From Alphaproteobacteria bacterium (GTDB lineage Bacteria; Pseudomonadota; Alphaproteobacteria; Rhodobacterales; Rhodobacteraceae): 36,628 nucleotides of DNA. A program made the position numbers and the translations under genes. Below the pieces are notes generated by a model. It was not told where the DNA came from. It did no database searches and saw nothing but the letters and a program-made list of their open reading frames with translations. Within the stretch, counting starts at the first letter, position 1. Each line of letters opens with the position of its first letter. Shown here in pieces: positions 28,418 through 35,979 of the stretch. Where the stretch lies: contig JAUHWP010000019.1 of the NCBI GenBank assembly GCA_030424645.1, positions 1 through 36,628 on the forward strand. Reading direction: 5' to 3'.

Positions 28418-29443
28418 TCAAAGCCCGCGTATCGTGCCAATGTCGACCTCCTGTCCGGTTTTTCGGGCCGCGACGGCGGCGAAGGTCAGGGCAAGCGCGG
28501 CAAGGTTGCCTTGGGCGCCGTTCAGGGGCTCGCGGTCATCTTCGATGGCGCACATCAGCTCTGCCATCGTGCCGCGGAAGCCGTCATTGAACCATTGGCC
28601 CTTGAGCGGCGGGATGGTCGTGCCGTCATCCGTGGTCAGGGTCACGCGCTGGGTGTTGAGGTCGGGACCGGTGCTGTGCAGGCTGCCCTGCGATCCGGTG
28701 ACGAAGGTCGTATCGTGGGGGCCGTGGCGGGTGAAGCCGTCGAAGGCAAGGCTTGCCTGTCCGCCATCCAGCCGGATCAGCGCCTGCGCCAGAAGCGGCG
28801 TTCTGTTCGCCTGCCCCGCCGCCTGTGTCGCGCTGGCCATGACCGACCTGACCCTGTCGCCCGCAAGCGAGGTGACAAAATCGAACCAGTGAATCCCGAA
28901 ATCATAGAGGATCAGATCGTCAAGATCGTCGAAAGGGGTGTTGGCGGTCCAGCTGTGGTCCCAGTGGACACGGGCATGGATCGACGACAGCGTTCCGATT
29001 TTGCCGCTCTGCACGGCCTCGCGCATATACTGGAAATGGGGGGCCCAACGGCCGTTCTGGTTCACCGCGAGCCTGACATCCCGGTCTGCCGCCAGCGCCA
29101 CCAGCTTTTCGCCGGTGTCCAGATCGCTGACGAAGGGTTTCTGGCTCAGCACATGCTTGCCTGCTTTCAATGCGGCCTCGACGATCGGGGTGCGGTGTTC
29201 GGGGTGCAGGGTGATATCCACGATGTCGATGGCCGGGTCGGCAAGGATCTGCTGCCAGTGGTCTTCGACGCGGGCCGTGGGGGCGAAGGCGTCGCGCCTG
29301 GCTTCGGCGGTGGAACGTGTGCGGTTCCACAGGGCGGCGACGTGCCAGCCTTCGGTCCTATAGGCTTTCAGGTGACTGTCCGAGATACCGCCGGTGCCGA
29401 TGACACCGATCTGCCAGTCCTGACGTGTCGGGCGGGGGATCAT
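28418..29443 (-). CDS. Gfo/Idh/MocA-family oxidoreductase (second downstream copy)
   Basis: 341 residues. It has an N-terminal Rossmann motif (GVIGTGGISDSHLKAY) and the EKP-equivalent triplet as QKP (LSQKPFVSDL), a Glu-to-Gln change seen in some subfamilies. The C-terminal part has DFGIHWFDFVTSL, the usual catalytic-face region. ATG 29443 overlaps the stop of the gene before it (ATGA), so the two are coupled; the reading from 29746 lies inside that gene. It may act on the same sugar at a different oxidation step. Confidence 0.9.
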   Translation of the reverse strand: MIPRPTRQDWQIGVIGTGGISDSHLKAYRTEGWHVAALWNRTRSTAEARRDAFAPTARVEDHWQQILADPAIDIVDITLHPEHRTPIVEAALKAGKHVLSQKPFVSDLDTGEKLVALAADRDVRLAVNQNGRWAPHFQYMREAVQSGKIGTLSSIHARVHWDHSWTANTPFDDLDDLILYDFGIHWFDFVTSLAGDRVRSVMASATQAAGQANRTPLLAQALIRLDGGQASLAFDGFTRHGPHDTTFVTGSQGSLHSTGPDLNTQRVTLTTDDGTTIPPLKGQWFNDGFRGTMAELMCAIEDDREPLNGAQGNLAALALTFAAVAARKTGQEVDIGTIRGL

Positions 29444-30513
29444 GGCAGCAGCGCCAGTGTGCGTTTTTCCTGCGCGGATCGGGCGGCCGTATCCACGATG
29501 CGTTGCGCCGTAAGGCACAGTGCGGGGTCCAGCGGGCCGGCAACCGGTTCGCCCCGGGCAAGGCAGCCCAGCACATATTCGATACCGTTGGTCTGGCCTG
29601 CGGGCAGCGGATCGACGGCGATCTTGTGCTGCGCGGGGCGGTTGCGCGTTTGCACGGTCAGATGCGTCGCATAGTCGGGCGAGGCGATGGTGCCGTCCGA
29701 CCCGACAAAGGTGAAGCCGCAGGTGGGCTGGGGCTGATGGGTCCACGGGTCGGTGAACGTGCCCCAGCGGGTTTCCATGCGCGAAAGCCCGGTGTCATAG
29801 CGCAGGACGGCCACGGCGTGTTGGTCCACCTCGATACCGGGCACGTGGTCCACGGTGCAGGTGACTTCGACCGGGGCCTTGCCGTTCATGTACCAGGTTC
29901 CCAGGGTGGCGCCGTAGCCCAGATAATCCAGCAAGGCTCCACCGCCCGAGGCCTTCTTGTACCACCAGGCATCGGGTTTCTGGCGTTCCACCTCTTCCGG
30001 GCTTATCTCTTCCTTGTCGGCCCCATGATACAGCGGGCCGCGATTGCCGTCGTAAAAATGCACCTCGCGCAGCGCACCGATCAGGCCGTCGTCGATCAGG
30101 CGTTTGGCGGTGACATGGCTTTCCACCCAGCGCAGCGGCCAGTTGATGGCAAGCTGTTTGCCGGTGTCGTTCATCGCGGTGATCATGCGGCGGGCGTCAT
30201 CGGCATTCGCGGCGAAGGGTTTTTCGACGAAGATGTGCATCCCGCACGGGGCCAGCTGCTCGGTCATGGTGGCATGATCCGCAGGTGCCGCGCACAGCAG
30301 CGCCATGTCATAGGGACCGGCGGCAAGGCAGGCCCCGAGATCGGTGAAGACGCGATCTTCAGGGATGCCGAATTTCGTGACCGCGTCCTGCATCCTGGCG
30401 CGGTCGGGGTCGTAAAGCGCGGCGATCTCGGCATTCGGGTGATCATGCACCATCCGCAGAAGGTCGCCCATATGCATGTGGTCGAAACTGATACCGGCGA
30501 TGCGAAACGTCAT
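29440..30513 (-). CDS. Gfo/Idh/MocA-family oxidoreductase (first downstream copy)
   Basis: 357 residues from ATG 30513, with AGGAAG eight bases upstream; ATG 30540 is in frame but would start inside the permease gene. The N-terminal region begins MTFRIAGISFDHMHMGDLL, a slightly unusual Rossmann loop without the standard GxGxxG, which could alter cofactor binding. The EKP triplet is present (FVEKPFAAN), and the C-terminal domain has GGGALLDYLGYGATL. It comes one base after the permease stop and overlaps the next oxidoreductase, so it is in the same operon. Confidence 0.88.
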   Translation of the reverse strand: MTFRIAGISFDHMHMGDLLRMVHDHPNAEIAALYDPDRARMQDAVTKFGIPEDRVFTDLGACLAAGPYDMALLCAAPADHATMTEQLAPCGMHIFVEKPFAANADDARRMITAMNDTGKQLAINWPLRWVESHVTAKRLIDDGLIGALREVHFYDGNRGPLYHGADKEEISPEEVERQKPDAWWYKKASGGGALLDYLGYGATLGTWYMNGKAPVEVTCTVDHVPGIEVDQHAVAVLRYDTGLSRMETRWGTFTDPWTHQPQPTCGFTFVGSDGTIASPDYATHLTVQTRNRPAQHKIAVDPLPAGQTNGIEYVLGCLARGEPVAGPLDPALCLTAQRIVDTAARSAQEKRTLALLP

Positions 30514-30514
30514 G

Positions 30515-31522
30515 TTATCTGCTTCCTGTAATGCGGACATAAAGTGCCGTTACGGCAAGGATGATAAGCCCGAACAGCGCGGTGCGGGCCCCTTCGGGCA
30601 TTTGCAGCAGGGTCAGCATGGTATCCAGCACGCGCAGGATCAACGCGCCGACAATGGCCCCGGCATAGCTTCCGCGCCCTCCGAAGATCGAGGTGCCCCC
30701 GATGACGGCAGCCGCCGCCGAAGGCAGCAGCAGCGGGTTGGCAAGGCTGAGCGACGGTTGCCGGATCATGCCAAGGTAAAGAAGCCCGGCGACGGCGGCG
30801 ATCAGGCCCGACAGGGCATAGAGCGCAAGATAGACCTGCCAGCCCCGCACGCCCGACAACCGCGCGGCGTTTTCGTTCGAGCCGAGCGCGAACAGCAGGC
30901 GCCCGAACCCGGTGTGGCGCATGAGCCAGAGAATGAAGGCGGCAAACGGGATGAAAACGAAAAGCCCGTTGGGCATTCCCAGGGTGCGCCCGGTGCCGAG
31001 CCATGACAGAAAGGTCGGGATCTCGGTTCCGGCATTGATGACCAGCCGCTGATAGACCTGCAGGCAGCCCGTTGCGATCAGCCCTGTTCCCAGCGTCATG
31101 ATCAGCGGGTGGACCCGCACAATGCCCACGCCGAAGCCATTGACAAGCCCGGTCGTGACCCCGCAGAGCAGGGCGATCAGAACCGCCGGTGTCGTTCCCA
31201 GCGACCCGGCCAGCGTGGCGCAGACGAAGGCGGCAACCGTTGCGATGATGCCGACCGACAGGTCGATCCCGGCGGTAAGCATCGTCAGCACCTGACAGGC
31301 CGCGAGCATCGCCAGCGGGATTGCGAACTTGATCAGGTTGCCAAGCCAGAACGTGCTGATGATCCCGTCACGCCCGGCGCGGAACGGGGTGACGATGCCG
31401 GGGCGCATGATTTCCAGCGCGGCGACCAGCACCAGCAGAAACACGACAAGCGGGATCATCGGGTTCTGGGCAAGATGGCGGCCTGCACGGGTGAAGACCG
31501 GGTCGGAGGTCACGTTGCTCAT
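30515..31522 (-). CDS. Sugar ABC transporter permease, RbsC-type (second copy)
   Basis: 335 residues with about eight to ten membrane spans and the family motifs ILTAGIDLSVG-like (TMLTAGIDLSVGIIATV) and VIGGTSIFGGRGSYAGAIVG. It pairs with the other permease to form the channel of an RbsABC-type importer for pentoses, hexoses or cyclitols. Start ATG 31522 overlaps the stop of the previous permease (ATGA). Confidence 0.92.
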   Translation of the reverse strand: MSNVTSDPVFTRAGRHLAQNPMIPLVVFLLVLVAALEIMRPGIVTPFRAGRDGIISTFWLGNLIKFAIPLAMLAACQVLTMLTAGIDLSVGIIATVAAFVCATLAGSLGTTPAVLIALLCGVTTGLVNGFGVGIVRVHPLIMTLGTGLIATGCLQVYQRLVINAGTEIPTFLSWLGTGRTLGMPNGLFVFIPFAAFILWLMRHTGFGRLLFALGSNENAARLSGVRGWQVYLALYALSGLIAAVAGLLYLGMIRQPSLSLANPLLLPSAAAAVIGGTSIFGGRGSYAGAIVGALILRVLDTMLTLLQMPEGARTALFGLIILAVTALYVRITGSR

Positions 31523-32457
31523 CGTTGGGCTCCTTTCATGGTCAGGGCGGTGCCCAGCATCACGACGCCCACCATGATGACGCCCTCGACGATGGTTGTT
31601 ACATTCGGGTCCACCGCCATCAGGGTCAGGATGGTTCGGATGATGCGCAGGATGAACACCGCGATGACGGGGCCAAGAAGCCCGCCCTTGCCACCGCCAA
31701 GCACGACGCCCCCCAGAACCACCGCGGCCACCGCGGCCAGAAGATAGGGTCCGGGCACCGGTTCACCGATGCCGGTCAGGGCCGCAAGCGACAGGCCGCC
31801 AAACGCGCAGAACAGGCCGCAGAGTGCATAGGCGATGACCCTGGTGCGCCCGACCGAGACACCAGAGCGGAACGCGGCCCGTTCGTCCGACCCCACCGCA
31901 TAGATGCTGAGCCCCAGTTTCGTGCCCCGCAAGGGCGCCCAGATCAGGGCGGTGACGATGGCGATGATCAGCAGTGCCTTGGGCAGCCATGAAAACAGGA
32001 AAAAGCCGCGGATCGCCGCTTCGAGCCAATCTGCGGTGGCCCCGCCCGGTGTGGACAGGATCAGCAGCGCGACCCCTTCCCAGACGAACAGCATGGCCAG
32101 CGTGACCACGATGTCGGGCACCTTGGTCAGCACGATCAGGGCGCCATTGATCGCCCCCATTGCGGCGCCGACGACCAGCACGATCAAGAGCGCGGGAATA
32201 CCCGCCATTCGCTCCATCAGGACAGCGGCGGTGACGGCGCAGACCGCCATCATCGAGGCGACGGAAAGGTCGATCCCGCCCACGATCACGACGATGGCCA
32301 TTCCTGCGGTGGCAAAGGCGAAAGGCAGCGCCGCGCGGGCAAGGGATTCAAGCCCCGGTGCCCCGAAACCGGGCTGGATCGCTTTCGTGATCGCCAACAG
32401 GACGGCAAGCAGAAGCGCAAGGCTGATCACCCAGGCATTGTTGCGGATCAGGGTCAT
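31519..32457 (-). CDS. Sugar ABC transporter permease, RbsC-type (first copy)
   Basis: 312 residues with about eight to ten membrane spans. It has the same motifs as its neighbour (IVGGIDLSVASMMAV and VVLGGVVLGGGKGGLLGPV). Two different permeases suggest a heterodimeric channel. It overlaps the ATPase stop by four bases (ATGA). It appears full length and intact. Confidence 0.92.
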   Translation of the reverse strand: MTLIRNNAWVISLALLLAVLLAITKAIQPGFGAPGLESLARAALPFAFATAGMAIVVIVGGIDLSVASMMAVCAVTAAVLMERMAGIPALLIVLVVGAAMGAINGALIVLTKVPDIVVTLAMLFVWEGVALLILSTPGGATADWLEAAIRGFFLFSWLPKALLIIAIVTALIWAPLRGTKLGLSIYAVGSDERAAFRSGVSVGRTRVIAYALCGLFCAFGGLSLAALTGIGEPVPGPYLLAAVAAVVLGGVVLGGGKGGLLGPVIAVFILRIIRTILTLMAVDPNVTTIVEGVIMVGVVMLGTALTMKGAQR

Positions 32458-33926
32458 GCTGCCTCCGTCAGGCCATAGGCCGCCCGCATCAGGGTCTGTT
32501 CGTCGGCATCGGCGGCGTCGATCATGTCCACCACCCGCCCGTTGAAGATGACGATGCAGCGATCGCAGGCCAGCGGAATTTCTTCCAGTTCCGAGGTATA
32601 CATCAGGATGGCGGCCCCTTGTCCGGCCAGTTCCCGCACCAGCGGATAGATCTGGCGCTTGGTGCGCACGTCGATGCCGCGGGTCGGATCGAACAGAAGA
32701 AGGGTTTCAACCCCTTTAGCGATCCAGCGCCCGATCGTGACCTTTTGCTGGTTGCCGCCCGACAGGCGCTGCACCTCGCCCTGTGCGCGGGTGTCGATCT
32801 GAAGTTTCTCGATGGCGTAATCCACCCGTTCCTTTTCGTATCGGCGCTTCAGCGGTCCCCAGTTTGCGATCCGGGCGGCGAAGGGCAGGGCGATATTTTC
32901 CCGCACCGACCGTTGCGACAGAAGCGCATCGGCGCGGTTGCCCGGCACATAGGTGATCCCTTCTGCGATCGCGTCGGCGGGGTGATTGAAGCCGACCGGC
33001 CGATCATCCACGGCAAGCGTGCCTGCGGTCGGGGCGGCGAAACCGGCCAGCACGTCGAACAGTTCGTCCTGCCCCTGTCCTTCAAGGGCGACGACGCCCA
33101 GCACCTCGCCGGGATAGAGGTCGAAGGACACATCGGTCAGCTTTGGCGCGGCGGCGACAGACTGCACGCTGAGCCGTGGCGTGCCCGTATTCAGGCGCGC
33201 AGCCCCGGCCTTGCGTTTGCCAAGGTCGATTTTCGCGCCCAGCATCAGTTCGACGGCGCGATCTTCCACGCCCGGTTCGATGGGCAGTTCCCCGACCGTC
33301 CGGCCATCGCGCAGGATGGTAGCGCTGTCGCACAGGGTCGAGATTTCGGTGAACCGGTGCGAGACATAGATGACGCCCATCCCGGCATCGGCACGGGCAC
33401 GCACGGTTTTCAGCACGTTTTCAACCAGGTTCGTGGGCAGGGCGGCCGTCATTTCGTCCAGCAGCAGCACGTCCGGTTCGGCCGCCAGGGCGCGGGCTAG
33501 GTCAAGGATGCGCAAGGTGGCAAGCGGCAGGTCGGCGATCATGTCGGTCAGTCGCAGGTTTTCGATGCCCAACTCGTCAAGCCAGGCGCGAAACGGGGCG
33601 ACCGGTGTGTCGCCGAGCTTGAGGTTGTCGGCGACGCTGAGATCGGGGATCAGGGACGGTTCCTGATAGACCGGGACAAGGCCCGAACGCCGCGCCTCGG
33701 CCGGTGAGCCGACGCGGGCCTCTTGCCCGCGGATCAGCACCCGGCCCGCCGTGGGCTTCAGGGCGCCGGTCAGGATCTTGACGAATGTGGACTTGCCCGC
33801 GCCATTGGCCCCCATAAGGGCCACGACCTGACCTTCGGACAGGCTCAGCTTTGCATCGGTCAGCGCCTTGACGGCGCCAAAGCTCTTGGCGACCCCGGTC
33901 GCATCAAGAAGGGGAGTGTCGGACAT
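32454..33926 (-). CDS. Sugar ABC transporter ATP-binding protein, RbsA-type (double ATPase)
   Basis: 490 residues from ATG 33926; a GTG at 33968 is in frame but overlaps an intergenic hairpin. The first ATPase half has Walker A GANGAGKST (39-47) and Walker B VLLLDEMTAAL, but its signature region reads ADLPLATLRI instead of LSxGQQQ. The second half has the degenerate Walker A expected in this family (VVALEGQGQDELFDVL), an intact signature LSGGNQQKV and LLLFDPTRGIDV. So only one composite ATP site is expected to be active, as in RbsA relatives. It powers the two permeases encoded next. Confidence 0.92.
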   Translation of the reverse strand: MSDTPLLDATGVAKSFGAVKALTDAKLSLSEGQVVALMGANGAGKSTFVKILTGALKPTAGRVLIRGQEARVGSPAEARRSGLVPVYQEPSLIPDLSVADNLKLGDTPVAPFRAWLDELGIENLRLTDMIADLPLATLRILDLARALAAEPDVLLLDEMTAALPTNLVENVLKTVRARADAGMGVIYVSHRFTEISTLCDSATILRDGRTVGELPIEPGVEDRAVELMLGAKIDLGKRKAGAARLNTGTPRLSVQSVAAAPKLTDVSFDLYPGEVLGVVALEGQGQDELFDVLAGFAAPTAGTLAVDDRPVGFNHPADAIAEGITYVPGNRADALLSQRSVRENIALPFAARIANWGPLKRRYEKERVDYAIEKLQIDTRAQGEVQRLSGGNQQKVTIGRWIAKGVETLLLFDPTRGIDVRTKRQIYPLVRELAGQGAAILMYTSELEEIPLACDRCIVIFNGRVVDMIDAADADEQTLMRAAYGLTEAA

Positions 33927-33957
33927 CGGACCCAGCTTTGAAGGAAAGGGAAGGGAA

Positions 33958-33982
33958 GCCCCCGGCACATCCCGCCGGGGGC
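33958..33982 (-). terminator. Hairpin between sugar-binding protein and ATPase genes
   Basis: GCCCCCGGC (33958-33966) and GCCGGGGGC (33974-33982) form a perfect 9-bp stem with a 7-base loop. On the minus strand it is followed by a pyrimidine-rich stretch. It lies 20 bases after the binding-protein stop and probably limits read-through into the ATPase gene or protects the binding-protein mRNA. Confidence 0.55.
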
Positions 33983-34001
33983 CTGGGTTTCATGCAAGCC
34001 G

Positions 34002-35021
34002 TCAGCCCCCTGACGGCCCTTCGCACGCGATGATCTGTTCCATCGAGTAATCGGTGAAGCCCGGGATGCTGACCGATACCGGCCATTCGGGGTCGAGATC
34101 GGGATTCTGGGCGTTGGCAATGGTCGCGCGGCCCTCATCGGTGGTGTTTTCCCACAGGACCGGGTCCACCAGCACAGTGTGGCTGTCAGGTGCGTTGCCG
34201 TTCAGAATGTCCACCGCCAGCGCGATCCCCGCACCGCCGACCGAGCCGGGGTTGGTCACGGCGGCACCTTCGAAGCCGTCGACCGTCGACAGATATTGCA
34301 CGAAGCCCGCGTTATCCGCGCCCACGATGGGCACCAGCGGCGCGCTGGATTCGGTGAAGGCATCGACGATCACGTTGTCGATCCCGCTGGTCCAGACGCC
34401 ATCGAAGGGAATGCCGGTGGCCAGGAAGTCGAACATCTGCTGCTTGCCCTGATCCTGTTGCCAGCCGGTGAAGACCTCGTGCACCACATTGATGCCGGGA
34501 TGTTCGGCCAGCGCCCGCTTGAAGCCGTTGTCGCGGTCGGTATCGGCCGACACGCCGGCGATGCCGCGCATGTAAACCACATCGCCCGAGCCGCCGAGCT
34601 GTTCGAACAGCCATTTGGCACCCAGATAGGCGTATTCTTCCTGGTTGTTGGACAGGATATAGGCCCCGTCGGCGGTCACGCCCGCGTCCACGGCCACGAC
34701 CACGATGCCTTGGGCCATGGCGTTTTCCAGTGCCGAATTCAGGGCATCCGGGTTCGACGGGTTAAGGACGATGGCATCGACACCAGCTTCGATCAGGTTG
34801 TTCAGGTCTTCAAGCTGGCCCGCGCTGTCGGTGTTGCGATGGGCAACGATGATGTTGGTTACGTCCGGCTCTACAAGGGCCTGCGCACGCATGGCACAGA
34901 TCATCTGTTCGCGCCAGCCGTTGCCTTGCACGGTGTTCGACACGCCGATCGTGTAGTCTTCGGCGAACGCCCCTGACGCCATGATGGTCAGGGCGGCCGT
35001 TGTTGTGAAAAGGGTCTTCAT
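34002..35021 (-). CDS. Sugar ABC transporter substrate-binding protein (periplasmic type 1)
   Basis: 339 residues. A signal peptide (about 1-20, ending GAFA) is followed by a two-lobed type 1 periplasmic binding fold, with DYTIGVSNTVQGNGWREQM, the AIVLNPSNPDALN loop, and GVDAIV-type strands of RbsB-like proteins. It binds the sugar and delivers it to the two permeases. ATG 35021 follows GGGAGGAA. The specific sugar cannot be told from the sequence. It is the most strongly expressed member in such operons, in line with the hairpin after it. Confidence 0.93.
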   Translation of the reverse strand: MKTLFTTTAALTIMASGAFAEDYTIGVSNTVQGNGWREQMICAMRAQALVEPDVTNIIVAHRNTDSAGQLEDLNNLIEAGVDAIVLNPSNPDALNSALENAMAQGIVVVAVDAGVTADGAYILSNNQEEYAYLGAKWLFEQLGGSGDVVYMRGIAGVSADTDRDNGFKRALAEHPGINVVHEVFTGWQQDQGKQQMFDFLATGIPFDGVWTSGIDNVIVDAFTESSAPLVPIVGADNAGFVQYLSTVDGFEGAAVTNPGSVGGAGIALAVDILNGNAPDSHTVLVDPVLWENTTDEGRATIANAQNPDLDPEWPVSVSIPGFTDYSMEQIIACEGPSGG

Positions 35022-35064
35022 GGTATTCCTCCCAAAGGTTGTGTGATGCGGCTTCGCGCCGTTC

Positions 35065-35979
35065 TTATTTAATGAATGGTGTCAGGACATCGCGGGCCAG
35101 TGCAAAGCCGCGCTTCACCTTTTCGTCGGTGCCTTCAAAAAGTCGGTCTTCGTGTTCGATGATGACCGCGCCATCGTAACCGGCCCGATAAAGGGCGGAA
35201 AAGAAGGACGGCCAATCGACATCGCCCAGCCCGCACAGGCGGGGGATCTGCCAGCCCATGCCCAGTGACATGACACCGCGTTCATACAGCTTGTCGCGGT
35301 CGATCATCACGTCCTTGGCATGGACATGGGCCATGTGCGGGCCAAATTCGTTGATAAAGCGGGTCTGGTCGATGAATTGCCAGATCAGGTGCGAAGGATC
35401 GAAATTCATTCCGACGCTGTCGCCCCATTCTTCGAAGATGCGCCGCCATATCCGGGGGCTGTAGGCGATGTTGTGGCCGCCGGGCCATTCGTCGTCGGAA
35501 AAGATCATCGGGCAGTTTTCAAAACACAGTCGGACGCCTGCGTCTTCGGCGTGCTTGACGATGGGGGCGAAAACCTGCTGGGCGCGGGTCCAGTTCTTGT
35601 CCACGGTCAGGGCGCGATCCCCGCCAAGGAAGGTGTTCACGACCCCGACACCCATGGTGCCGGCGGCGGTGATGACTTTCTTCAGATGTCCGATCACCTC
35701 GTCCCGGTGGTTGACATCAGCGTGAAGCGGGTTGGGATAGTAGCCAAGACCGCTGATGTCGATCCCGCGTTCGGCAAGGCCGCCCGTGATATCCTCGCCC
35801 TGCGTTTTCGTCAGCCCGTCCACGTCGATATGCGATGTCCCGGCATAGCGGCGTTTCTCGCCGCCCGCGGCGGGCCAGCAGGCGACTTCGAAGGCGGAAA
35901 ACCCGTTTGCACCGGCCCAGTCGGCCACCTGCATCAGCGGCGTGTCCTCGAACGGGGCGGTGAGCAATCCCAGTTTCAC
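35065..35979 (-). CDS. Sugar phosphate isomerase/epimerase-type TIM-barrel protein
   Basis: 304 residues of the AP endonuclease 2-like TIM-barrel family. Likely metal ligands are visible in LCFENCPM (Glu), MNFDPSHL (Asp, His), HVHAKDVM (His, Asp) and VIIEHED (Glu). Members isomerise or epimerise sugars, hydrolyse keto-sugars or eliminate from inositol derivatives. The start is GTG 35979, overlapping the stop of the preceding oxidoreductase (GTGA). Its pairing with several Gfo/Idh/MocA enzymes points to oxidation followed by isomerisation or elimination of the imported sugar. Confidence 0.9.
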   Translation of the reverse strand: MKLGLLTAPFEDTPLMQVADWAGANGFSAFEVACWPAAGGEKRRYAGTSHIDVDGLTKTQGEDITGGLAERGIDISGLGYYPNPLHADVNHRDEVIGHLKKVITAAGTMGVGVVNTFLGGDRALTVDKNWTRAQQVFAPIVKHAEDAGVRLCFENCPMIFSDDEWPGGHNIAYSPRIWRRIFEEWGDSVGMNFDPSHLIWQFIDQTRFINEFGPHMAHVHAKDVMIDRDKLYERGVMSLGMGWQIPRLCGLGDVDWPSFFSALYRAGYDGAVIIEHEDRLFEGTDEKVKRGFALARDVLTPFIK

